From NCBI GenBank assembly GCA_963204915.1, contig CAUJHS010000035.1, positions 1 to 59,934 of the forward strand: 59,934 nt of DNA, written 5' to 3'. This document shows, in pieces, positions 16,625-27,100 of the stretch; the stretch's first letter is position 1, and every line of letters begins with the position of its first letter. Both the position numbers and the translations under genes were made by a program. The DNA is from Planctomycetota bacterium. Lineage in GTDB: Bacteria; Planctomycetota; Planctomycetia; Pirellulales; Pirellulaceae. The notes under the pieces are model-generated. The model searched no databases and was not told the origin of the DNA. It saw only the letters and a list, made by a program, of their open reading frames with translations.

Positions 16625-19600
16625 TCAAGGTCGGCCATCGGCAAGGTCCTCGGCTCGACTGCCTGTGGACCGGAGAGGCGGATGGTCCCAATCGAGGTGC
16701 ATTGCCGCCAGTTGCTCACGAATCAACGCCAGGTCCCAAAGGAAAATGAGGCCTTGCTGAGAGCCGACGGCGAGTTGCGTTCCCTCGGGGCTGAAAGCGA
16801 TTCCCACACCGTCCGCGTCCCCTGCTGCCAGTTGCGCCACGCGCGGCGGGGTGAGCTTGGCGAGGTCTTCGCCCGTGTTCGCGTCACAGAGCAGAACATC
16901 GTCACGTCGCACGATGGCGAGCAGACGCATATCGGCGCTGTAGGCGACCGCCGCGAATCCGGCGATTTTCTTCGTTAGGGCAGGAAGCTCTTTCCACGTG
17001 CCGACCTCGCGAACTTCGATATGACTACCCCTACTGAGCACGAGCTGTCCATTGTCGGGACTGAACACGGCGCGGGCCCCGCCGAGCGAAAGGCTTTTTT
17101 CGACTCTCCGTCTCCCAACATTCCACAACTCGACGCCCGGCCCAAATGGGGCGCTCGTTGCAATCCATTTGCCGTTCGGGCTGATCTCGGCCCATTGGAT
17201 CTTGCGATCCTCATCCATTGTCACGAGCGGTTTGCGTTTGGCGTAATCCCAGACCACGGCGCCTTGCTCCCGATTGGTCAAAACAAGCGTTCGGGCGGCT
17301 TGATCGAGTGAGACGCTCAAGTTCGCGGGTTGCCCGTCGGCGGGCAATTCGACAGGTTGCTCGGGCGCTCCCAGACGCAAGCCTTCTGGAGTGGTTTCCA
17401 GCGGCCAGCGGCGCACTTTGGAGTCGACCGTAAGCAGGCCTTTGCCCGTGGGTTCAAAGAGTACAGAATGCCATTCTGCGATTCCGCTGCCTGGAATAAA
17501 GGCCAACTCGCGCCCGTCCGTTGCCGACCAGAGTCGGTAACCATCGCCACGACGACTTGACGAAGCGAGGATTCGACCATCCGGACTGAACGTCAAACTC
17601 GCAATGGGCGATTTGCCGTTCGGCGTGACCAACACCCGACACTCGCGAGCCGTCGCGACTTCCCATCGTCCTGTTGCGACGCCCGAAAAGTTGAAAGCCA
17701 ACCATTGGTCGTCTCGGCTGAATTGGGTTCCGCGAAGATCGGCGACAAGCAGCGATTCGCCAGTCCGAGGGTCCCACAATCGCGTTACAGAATCCCAACC
17801 CGCGGAGGCCAGCAGGTCTCCCGCATGGTTAAACGCAACATGAATCGTGTTATCGCGATGGCCTTTAGAAGTTCGCAACTTTTCCCCGGTGACCACATTC
17901 CAGACATACACTCGACCATCGCCGCAGGCGACAGCGAGCCATTTGCCATCGGGCGACCAGTCCGTGCCGTGTACCGAAGTCGGATGTGCGAGCGTTCGTT
18001 CGATCACGCCGTCGAGAAGCCGGACGACGAAAACTCCTCCCGCGTCGCCTCGTTGGGTCGCCGCCAGTTGTTTGCCGTCGGGGCGGAAGCTGAAAGTATA
18101 GGGCATCTCTGGCATGGGTATGCGCGCCGACTCGCGGCGCAACTTGACGTCAAAAATCCGGACTGATCCCCCCTCCCCGACGTACGCGAATTGACGGCTA
18201 TCGTGCGAGAACGCCAGGGCGCGGTCATGCCAGTTGCGTTCCCAAGTACCGCCCGCGGGGCAGGCCAACAATTCCTGATTGTTCATCAGATCCCAAAGTT
18301 GGACTTCCAGTTGAGCGGAAATAGGACCTCCTTTAATCGCCAGATAGCGACCGTCGGGGCTGAGCACCGCCAGCGGTTGTTTGTAGAAAATGTTGTCGAG
18401 ACCGGGAAAGCCGCGAACTTCGGCATTATTGTCCATGCGGCGAACGACGACCCGCCCGTCTTGCTCGAGTCGCGCGTAATGCTCCAGCTTGCCATCCATG
18501 CGAACTCGGACATGAGATGGGTCGGCGTTGGGCTCCGTCCAATGGCGGTCGACTCGCAGGTCAATCAGCCCCATGCAGGCAATCGCTTCGTTGCGCACCT
18601 CCCGGCGTGCGGTTTCGTCAAGACCGAGTTCCGATAGTATCGACGCCGCTTCGGTCAAGGAGGCCAGCCCATGAAAACGTTGTCCTAAGCGGCCTGCTTT
18701 TCGGCCGGCTCGCGCCTGGGCAAGCAGTGATTCAAAGCGTTGCGGGCTGGCTGAATTCTGAGTAGCGCGGGCTGGTCTGGCCTTACCGGCAGCATCTTCC
18801 GCAGTACCGTCCGCATGCGCTGGGCTTTCGGTTGTATGAGAGTGGGCGGGAGCATCTCGGAAAAGCAGGGTTTTGCTGCTCAACCCACCTGCGAGTAAGA
18901 CAAGGTTCGTGGCCACCAGGAGAGTGGCGAAAGGATTCAGCCGCACCGATTGGACCAGCCTCGCGGCGGCATTCGCCGGACTCGCTTCGCTAGGAGGCGA
19001 CTTGAGAAAGCGGCGCAAGTCGTTTGCTAACTCTTCTGCGCTGCGGTAACGCGCTGACGGCGCCTTGCGGAGGCATTTCAGACAAATCTTCTCCAAATCG
19101 CGCGGAATACCGGGCTGCAACTTCCGAGGCGGGACCGGTTTGTCGCGACGCACTTGCTCCAAGGTTTCGAAGAAACTCGTTCCCTTGAAAGGAGGCCGGC
19201 CGACAAGCAGTTCATACAGCGTTGCACCGAGGGCGTAGATGTCGGCCGCGGTCGTTACTAAAGCGCGGTCTCCGCGTGTTTGCTCCGGCGCCATATAACA
19301 GGGCGTGCCGAGAATCATCCCCGAGCGCGTTTGATCCTGATCGACGCCGAGGAGCCGCGCCAGGCCGAAGTCCGCAATCTTCGGCGCGCCATCTGCGGCG
19401 AGCAAGACGTTCGCCGGCTTCAAGTCGCGATGGATCAACCCGGCGCCATGCGCGGCGTGCAGCGCGTCGGCAAGCTTGAGCGTAACCTCGGCCGCCCACC
19501 GGGGCGGCTGTGGTTCTCCTACGACGTGTTCCGCAAGACTGCCCCCGGCGCAGTATTCCAGCGCCAGAAACGAACAGTCTTCATATTGGCCCAATTCAAA

Positions 19601-20095
19601 AATCTGTACGATGTGCGGGTGGTGGATTTTGGCCAGCAAACGGGCCTCTCGCGCTAACCGCTCCGACACCGCCGCCGTCGAATTGTCCCGCATCACCTTG
19701 ATCGCCACAATGCGATCGAGCTGCAGGTGTCGAGCTTTGTAAACCATCCCCATGCCGCCGCTGCCAATCTCGCCAAGAATCTCGTAGCCCGAGAGGTTCG
19801 GCCAAGACGAGGACGCAACGACCGACGCCATGCGCTCGGTATCGCGCTCCGCTTGTTCGTTCGTCGGGGCGCCAGTCGAATTGCTCGCAGGGTTCCGATC
19901 GTCCTGCATGCGCGTCGAATGGTTCGCCAGATTCGCGATCGCAGGGAGGACTTGCCGCAGAATTGTACCTAGCGCCGGATGCCGCGCGGCGTAATCCTCG
20001 ACGGACGCCGCTTCGCCACGATGGCAACGGTCGGTGAATTCGTCGACAATGTCGGCCAACAGCGACTCGTTCACTTGCGGTTCGAACGATTCCAT
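16625..20095 (-). CDS. Ser/Thr protein kinase with transmembrane segment and WD40 propeller
   Basis: The N-terminal cytoplasmic region (MESFEPQVNESLL...) leads to a complete kinase domain at about residues 100-365: glycine loop GEIGSGGMGMVYKA, ATP-binding lysine in VAIKVM, catalytic HRDLKPANVLL, DFGLARLL, GTPCYMAPEQ and ADIYALG. A single hydrophobic helix (PFATLLVATNLVLLAGGL) follows near residue 390. About 540 residues of WD40-like blades come next (LAFSHDSRQFAYVGEGGSVRIF, TDWSPDGKWLAVACGDGRVYVW, LTFSPDGRILASSS). The ATG at 20095 has GAGG six bases upstream; an earlier in-frame GTG at 20116 overlaps the stop of the upstream sigma gene (GTGA). Either start implies translational coupling. The kinase probably phosphorylates or gates the partner sigma factor in response to a ligand of the propeller (inference from the pairing). 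Confidence 0.88.
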   Translation of the reverse strand: MESFEPQVNESLLADIVDEFTDRCHRGEAASVEDYAARHPALGTILRQVLPAIANLANHSTRMQDDRNPASNSTGAPTNEQAERDTERMASVVASSSWPNLSGYEILGEIGSGGMGMVYKARHLQLDRIVAIKVMRDNSTAAVSERLAREARLLAKIHHPHIVQIFELGQYEDCSFLALEYCAGGSLAEHVVGEPQPPRWAAEVTLKLADALHAAHGAGLIHRDLKPANVLLAADGAPKIADFGLARLLGVDQDQTRSGMILGTPCYMAPEQTRGDRALVTTAADIYALGATLYELLVGRPPFKGTSFFETLEQVRRDKPVPPRKLQPGIPRDLEKICLKCLRKAPSARYRSAEELANDLRRFLKSPPSEASPANAAARLVQSVRLNPFATLLVATNLVLLAGGLSSKTLLFRDAPAHSHTTESPAHADGTAEDAAGKARPARATQNSASPQRFESLLAQARAGRKAGRLGQRFHGLASLTEAASILSELGLDETARREVRNEAIACMGLIDLRVDRHWTEPNADPSHVRVRMDGKLEHYARLEQDGRVVVRRMDNNAEVRGFPGLDNIFYKQPLAVLSPDGRYLAIKGGPISAQLEVQLWDLMNNQELLACPAGGTWERNWHDRALAFSHDSRQFAYVGEGGSVRIFDVKLRRESARIPMPEMPYTFSFRPDGKQLAATQRGDAGGVFVVRLLDGVIERTLAHPTSVHGTDWSPDGKWLAVACGDGRVYVWNVVTGEKLRTSKGHRDNTIHVAFNHAGDLLASAGWDSVTRLWDPRTGESLLVADLRGTQFSRDDQWLAFNFSGVATGRWEVATARECRVLVTPNGKSPIASLTFSPDGRILASSSRRGDGYRLWSATDGRELAFIPGSGIAEWHSVLFEPTGKGLLTVDSKVRRWPLETTPEGLRLGAPEQPVELPADGQPANLSVSLDQAARTLVLTNREQGAVVWDYAKRKPLVTMDEDRKIQWAEISPNGKWIATSAPFGPGVELWNVGRRRVEKSLSLGGARAVFSPDNGQLVLSRGSHIEVREVGTWKELPALTKKIAGFAAVAYSADMRLLAIVRRDDVLLCDANTGEDLAKLTPPRVAQLAAGDADGVGIAFSPEGTQLAVGSQQGLIFLWDLALIREQLAAMHLDWDHPPLRSTGSRAEDLADGRP

Positions 20096-20112
20096 GCAAC
20101 GCCTCGCGCGGC

Positions 20113-20730
20113 TCACGAGTTATCCAAAGGGCCATCGCTCAGCAGCGCGCGACGCAATTTGAGCAGCGCCCGAGCATACCGCTTGCTGACCGTGCGGGGA
20201 TCCAACTCCAATAGCGTGGCGACACTGCGATTGTCCAATCCCTCGTAAGCCCGCAGCAGCAAGACTTCTCGATCCAGGTCGGGCAACGTCTCGAGCGAAC
20301 GACGCACGCGCTGCGTCAGTTCTTGTTGCACCAGTTCATCCAGCGGTTGCGAAGTGTTGCGCACGATGTGATGGATCAGCACGCGCGACACGCTTTCCGG
20401 CAGGTTGACTTCGCGGCGCACCGTACGGCGGCCTGTTTGCAAATGCAGACGCTGGAGCCGCAACAGATTCTGGTAAGCCGTCTTACGCAGCCAGATCTGA
20501 AAGGGCATCGGTTCTCGCTGCAGAAAGTCGTCCAACCGTCGGATCATCTCGATCTGCGCTTCCTGGACGATGTCGGAAGGATCGACACGCTTGCGCAGCA
20601 TCGGCTCAATCCGCATCTCAATGAACTGCCGGAGGAGATCGCGATGGCGAGACATCAGAATTCCAACGGCCGAAGAATCCCCTTCGCGAATGCGGTTCAA
20701 CAGGGCAGCGGTATCCGCGGAGTCGGTCAT
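20113..20730 (-). CDS. ECF-type RNA polymerase sigma factor paired with kinase
   Basis: The protein has 205 residues. Region 2 reads DPSDIVQEAQIEMIRRLDDFL and FQIWLRKTAYQNLL. Region 4 reads LETLPDLDREVLLLRAYEGLDNRSVATLLELDPRTVSKRYARALLKL, a helix-turn-helix that contacts the -35 element. There is no anti-sigma gene. Instead the kinase gene follows directly with a 4-base overlap or near-contact, the standard planctomycete arrangement of kinase-linked ECF factors. It differs clearly from the two mutually similar sigma factors at 34587 and 46504. Confidence 0.88.
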   Translation of the reverse strand: MTDSADTAALLNRIREGDSSAVGILMSRHRDLLRQFIEMRIEPMLRKRVDPSDIVQEAQIEMIRRLDDFLQREPMPFQIWLRKTAYQNLLRLQRLHLQTGRRTVRREVNLPESVSRVLIHHIVRNTSQPLDELVQQELTQRVRRSLETLPDLDREVLLLRAYEGLDNRSVATLLELDPRTVSKRYARALLKLRRALLSDGPLDNS

Positions 20731-21102
20731 TAAGGCCCTCCGTTAATCGCGAAATCTCGCCGATCGACTTGATCCGTCTACCTGGCTCGACCGCGGAACA
20801 TTGCCCCGGAAAACAAAATACGCCCGACCGAGTGCGTGGCTGCGCTCGAACGGAAAGTTGCGTACGAAAAGAAGTTAAAAAAGGTGGAGCTAGCGGAAAA
20901 CGCCGTGATGAGACCATCCGTTTCCGAAACCAAACCACCACGTACGAGGTTAACGTACTGAACGTCGCAACGCTACCTGCTGGCGAGAAAAAAAACTGGT
21001 TCGGCTGGTCAACTCAGAATGCCGATCTTCCACGGCTTTCCGTGCGCCGTGGAAGGCAACGCCAAGGCTTTGTGTGGAGTGGTCTTTGTGTTGGGTGGTT
21101 CG
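20731..21102. other. Intergenic region upstream of sigma factor gene
   Basis: These 372 bases separate the giant repeat gene's stop from the sigma factor start; both genes are on the reverse strand. It holds one stem-loop (21027-21055), T-rich tracts on the reverse strand near 20990, and presumably the sigma factor promoter. No gene was seen. Confidence 0.45.
21027..21055 (-). terminator. Candidate terminator hairpin after the giant repeat gene
   Basis: CTTCCACGGC and GCCGTGGAAG form a perfect 10-bp stem around a 9-base loop, about 48 bases past the stop codon at 21103. The reverse strand has a run of T about 30 bases further on, not directly behind the stem, so it is an imperfect intrinsic terminator or a 3'-end stabilising hairpin. 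Confidence 0.5.
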
Positions 21103-24100
21103 CTAACGCCCGGGGGATGACTCGGCGCCCAGGTCCAACAAAGCGCTCAAGGCCTCCAGGTCGGCGAAGAGCGAATCGGCTTGAGATTCGTCGGCATCGG
21201 AACGCATGATCGCCAGCAGGCTTTCAAGCAGTTCGTCGTAGTCCAAGTCCGGACGCCAGCCCATGGCCCAAAGAGCCAGGATCTTGGCTGCTTCTTCGAC
21301 CCGATCAGGATGCTGGGTCCAATCAGCAATCAGCAGGTCGCCCGAAGACGTGGTCCAGCCGAAGTCGCTCTCCTCGGACTCGTCGGCTGTCATCGCCCGG
21401 ATGAACAGGTCAAAGCCCGAGCCTCCCTGGAGATTGTCATCGTCATCGACGCCGACAAACACGTCATTTCCTCCGCCGCCCGTGAGCGTGTTGCTTCCTG
21501 TGCCGGCGATCAACGTGTCGTTTCCGCCGCCGCCGTGCAGCACATCGTTCCCTGGCCCGCCGTCGATCCAGCCGCTCGCGGTTATCTGCGGGTGGATGAT
21601 GGCATGATCGTTTCCATCTCCCAGGGAAATCCGGATGCCCGTGACGGCTGCTTGAGGAACATCAAACATCAACGGCGGCCCGCCCGCGACGCCTTGGTTG
21701 AACTTGGCGTTAACGCGAATGGTTGCCGCGTGCGGCGGACCAATGCGCAGCACGTTGATATGGTCGCGCCCCGCCGTTCCCACCACTTGCAACTCCCCGT
21801 CTTGGGTGAGGCGAACTCCCGTGATCAGGATCGTCGTGGTGAGCTGTGTTTCGCCGCCATCGTCATCCAAGAGGGTGACGGTCACCTCGTAAATTCCCGC
21901 CTGGGCGTAGGCGTGCGTGGCGACCACGGCGCCGGATCCGCCATTTGAGGTCAACGAGACGCTCCCCGTTCCGTCATGCGAGTCGCCGACGGCGCCGTCG
22001 CCCCAATCAATAACAACCTGGTGGGTATCGAGCACGCCCAGGTCGGAGAATAGGGCGCTTAGAGTCACGACCGTGCCCGGCAGCGCGGCGCCGGGCTCAG
22101 CGGCGGAGTTGCTGAACCCATCGATCGCGGGAGCGACGTTGAAAACCGTGACGCCCTGGGTCGCGGTCGCCTGGCTGACGCCGTTGTCGATCGTGGCGCG
22201 CACCGTGAAGGGCGCCGGCTCCGCGCCGCCGTCGAGGTCTGGGCCATTTTCCAGGTACTGTCGCCCGACCTGGAAATGAACCGTGCCATCGTCATCGATT
22301 TGCTCGATCGTCAGCATGGTCGCGTCGCTTTGCGAAGCGATGGACTGACCCGCCGCCAAGGCGCCTTCGATCGGGAACGTGGAAGCGGCGCCGTCGCTGG
22401 GGTCGCCCCACTCGATCAACAGCGTGTAACTGCCGGCTTCGCTGGCGTCGATGAACGCGCCGCGCAGCACCGCCACGCTGCCTTCGTCCAGGGCGGCGAT
22501 CGGGCTGAGGGCGATGATGACGGGAAGCGTTTGAGCGGGCTCCGCCGCATCGATCGCTTCGGCCAACGACTCTTCGTCGTAGCGTTCGAGGAACTCTTCG
22601 GTGGTCACTTCGCCCGCCGCGAGCAAAATCAAGTCGCTGGCGATCGCGGTCTGGGCGACTACCTCGACCCGCATTAGTTCATCGAGATACCCGAAGCTGG
22701 CCTCACGGGGAACGCTCAGTACATAGGTATTGGCGTCGGCGATAATTTGCGCCGCCGCCTGGACTGATTCAGGCGTCAACGTGGTTGGCGCGACCGCGGA
22801 AAGTTCTGCGAGCCAGCCGGCGATCGTTTGTGCGTCGCTCCACGACAGCGGCTCCGTCTCGTCTAGCAAGTCGGCCGCGAACGCCGCGTAAATCTGGTCT
22901 TGCAGCGCGGTGTCGGTTTGTCCGAGTTCGCCTCCTAACGCCGCAGCCACTTGGGCGGCCGTGTTGGCCACCATCACATGCGTGGTCAGGAGGAGCGCGG
23001 CCGCTTCGTCGCCTGACGCTGTGCCGTTGATCGGATCGATCCTTAACAGGTCGATGTCCGATAAGCCGAGTCTTTCCTGCACCAGCAACAGCGCCTCAGG
23101 CACAGGCACGTTTTCGAGGCGACTGACGGTAGCCACGAGCGTCGTCAGTGGCGAGATCACCGCCGTGCCGTCAATCAAGTAGCCGCGCAGGGGCAAAGCC
23201 AGCGGAGCGCCCGTGGTGCGGTTGACTCCGCCCGTAGCAATCAACTCGCCTTCGTCAAAGTCGATCTGACCATTGCCGTTGAGGTCGAACTCGGGCGCAA
23301 TGCTCAGTCGCGCTCGGCCGTCTTCATCGGTCACGGCGAGCGGCTCCAGCGGCTCGCCGGGATCTCGAACTCCGCTCCCATTGAGATCGAGAAAGTCGAA
23401 CTGTCCGTTGCCGTTGGCGTCTAAGAAAACCGTGGCGCCCTCGACATAGCTGTTGATGATCAACGTTTCGCCCTCGATGGCGTCCGGAGACGGCTCAAAT
23501 ACTGGCCCCCAAAGCATAACGCTGGTGGCCGTGTAGCTTACCGTCAACTGCACGCCGTTGAAGTTCACTACCGATCCGTTGGGTAGCCCGGCAAAGAAGC
23601 CCGTCCGGTTCGCGGCCGAAACGATGGTGAGAAAGTCTCCCGGCTGCACGACGTAGTCGCCGCCGAGCGTCAATTCCGCGCCCGCCAGGTTGACCTCGCC
23701 GTTGACTACCAAACGGTGATAGTCCGTGTCCAAGAAGGGGCCATTCAGGTCGATGGCGAGAACGCCTTGCAACGCCACGGCGCTGGCCGCTGCATCGGTC
23801 CCGGCGCGCAGCGGCCGAATGCTGCCGGCGGCGCCCGAGGTCAGCGAAAGCGCGCCGCCCGCAGTGCTTACCGAGCCGGGGTCGAAGCGAATGTCTCCGC
23901 CCGAGCGGATCTCCATATCGGTGCGCGCCGACCGGGTGATGGCGGCGCTGATCGTCACGTCGCCGCTCTGGGCGTCTCCCAGGATTAGCGTGCCGGCGAC
24001 GATACGATCAAGCTCGGCATCGGTCAGTCCCAACGTGCGGTCGACCCCGGTTAAGACGTCAGCGCCGCCCAGATCGATCCGGGTGCCGGACGTCAGAGGT

Positions 24101-27100
24101 CGAATCGTGAACGTACCTGTTCCGGCATCAAGCGCCGCCTCGGTGGATTGAAGGTTGACGCTGTCGGCGGTGACCGTGATCTCCGCGGCCCAAGATAACG
24201 AGGCGCGCTCCAGATGCAGCCCGACCCCGCTCGTTCCCCCTTCCGCTTCGCCAAGCACCGAAATCGAGTAGTAGGAGCGAATTACTGTGTCACTCAGCAG
24301 GACGCCATGGCTAATACTTCCTGCACCACCTCTGCCGACGAGCGTTACGGAATGATTGGCTTCGACGAGTGCGTCGGCGGACACCCAAACACCGAGGTTG
24401 CGTCCGCCTGACGCGGCCCCACCCGTGCCGTCGATGGTCACGGCTGCTCCGGACGAGGCGATATAGGCGTTTGCTCCATAAAACCACACGCCGAAATTGT
24501 CGAAAGAATCGCTTCCGGCGCCGCCGCCCTTGCCGGTCACGGCAACGTTGCCTTGTTGCGTCGAAGCGATGTAGCCAAGCACATAGACTCCGTAATTGCG
24601 GCCCCCACTCCACGAATTGCCGTCACCGTCGCCTCCGACGCCAAGGATTGACAGCGAGCCTTGGTTCGTGGCTATCAGACCCAAGGCGCCGACGACGACG
24701 CCGATTTTGCCTTCGCCCAAACCGTCGGCGCCGCGGCCCTCGATCGAAACGTCTCCCTCTCCTCCGGAGCCAATGACGCCGCCGTTATCGACGCGTACTC
24801 CGGCTCCATAGTTTCCTTCGCCGCTGATCCCGCCGCCGGCCTGGCCGGTGACCGACACGTCGCCGTCTTGGGAGGTGATGGACGAACCGCTGCCGGTGAC
24901 GAACACGCCGTGGTTTTCGTTGCCCCACCAGGAGCCGCCGGTCCCTTCGACCGACACCGTGCCGCTGCCGGTGGCGCGAATCTGGCCGCCCGAGGCGACA
25001 TGCACGCCGTAGTTGCGGTCGCCCGTCCATTCGCCGCTGGTCCCGCCGCCGCCGGTTCCCGTGACCGACACCGCGCCGCTGCCGGTCGCTTCGATCACGC
25101 CGTCGGAGGAAACGTACACGCCGTAGTTGTGGTCGCTGGTTGCGACGGCCGTTCCGCCGCCGGTTCCCTCGACGGTTACGGAGCCGTTCTGAGAACGAAT
25201 CAGTCCATTGACAACAACACCTATGTTCTCGCTTTCGCCTCCCGTCCCGCCTTCGCCTGTCACGATGACATCGTTCACGCCCTCGACCATCGTATCGCCA
25301 TAGACTTGGACGCCACGACTGTCGTCGCTGCCGCCAAATCCCGCCACCGAAACGGTGTCGCCATAGACGATGCTGGAGTCGCCTAACACGACGCCGTCGG
25401 CGTCGAAGCCAGAACCGCCCAGACCGACGACCGAAACCAGATTAAAGGTGGCTTCGACAATCGTTCGGTACTGTGCGTTAACGCCAAAATTGGCGCCGCC
25501 GGATGCCTCGCCGCCCGTCCCGTGGATCGAAATCGTTCCGCCGTAAGTCCAGAGTTCGGCGCCGCGGAGGTAAACGCCAAAGTTGCTCCAGGAATTCCCT
25601 CCCTCGCCACCTCCAACGCCGGTGAGCGACAAATTGCCGCCACCCGGGGCGTGGATTCTCCCAGTGATCTCGATTCCGGAATTGAGCCCGCCCCCTCCTG
25701 CGCCGCCGCGGCCGATGACCGACACGTCGCCCTGATTCGAAGACAAATGACCGGCCACGTAGACGCCGGCTTTTTGTCCACCCAAACCGCCCCCGCCTGC
25801 GCCAACCACAAACACCGATCCTTCACCATCAGCGGAAATGGCGCCGCCGACGCTGATCGCAACACCGTGGTTTTCATTACCCCAGAAAGCGCCGCCGGTC
25901 CCTTCGACCGTCACGTCGCCGCTGCCGGTCGTACGAATCTTTCCGCCTGAGGCGACGTGCACGCCGTAGTTGCGGTCGCCCGTCCATTCGCCGCTGGTTC
26001 CGCCGCCGCCGGTTCCCGTGACGGCGACCGCGCCGCTGCCGGTCGCTTCGATCACGCCGTCGGAGTAAACGTACACCCCGTAGTTGTGGTCGCTGGAAGT
26101 GAGCGATGTTCCGCCGTAGCCTTCCACCACCACCGAACCGCTGCCTTGCGAAAAGACCACGCCGGATACTCCGACCCCATACGTACCGCTCGACGCGCCC
26201 GGGCCACCTATCCCGAAGAGATAAATATCGCCATCATCGGTGGCTGTGATGACCGCGGGACGGTCGATGATTAGGCCCAGGGTCTCCACGGCGGCGAGCG
26301 CCTGGCCGACCAGGATGACGCCGCCCGAGCCGCCGGTGATCTCGGCGGTCACGCCAACGGTTTGTCCCGCCGCCACCGAAACCGATCCGCCTTCGCCGGA
26401 GGCGGAGATCGGCATGCCCACATAAATCGTTCCCGGGGAGCTCAGGTGGACAGCCTGGCCTGGCGCGCCAACGCCCCAGAGGCCATCGACGGCGTCTAGC
26501 GAGAAGTCGGCGGCGGAATGATAGCGCACGCCGCCCGCGTCAGAGCCAATCGCCACGTAGCTGGCTTGGTTCGCGCCTTCCAGCGAAACCCCCTCCGCAG
26601 CTTGGATCGCAAGCCAGGTTTCGTTGATCGCTCCGCCGCCCGTCACGGTGGCGCCCGTTCGCAGGCTAAGCGTTGTGACGCCGGAGGGTGCGATGGCCGA
26701 AGCGACGGAGATCGGTCCGGTTGCCTCGTCGTCGTTGCGTCCAATAATGAGCATGCCGGCGGTCACCTGGTTCAGCTCAAAAGCGCTCAAGCCCAGCGTT
26801 GCTGAACCGCCGGTAAGGACATCGGCGCCGCCGAGCGTAACTCGCCCGCCGGGCGTATACGGCGCCAGGGTGACGGTTCCGGAACCCGCATGGATCGCTC
26901 CGGGCGTGGCGGTGGAGTTGATCAGGCTATCGGCCAGCACCGCAATGGGACCGCCGCTGGAGACGATCTGGCCGCTGTTCTCCAACCGCACGGCATGTCC
27001 GGCGGCGCTGCCCGTGGCGGACACGTTGATTTGTCCGGTTGCCGAGCGAATCTCAGAGCCCGCGCCGGTTAGGAACACGCCGTTGTTATTGGCGCCGCTG

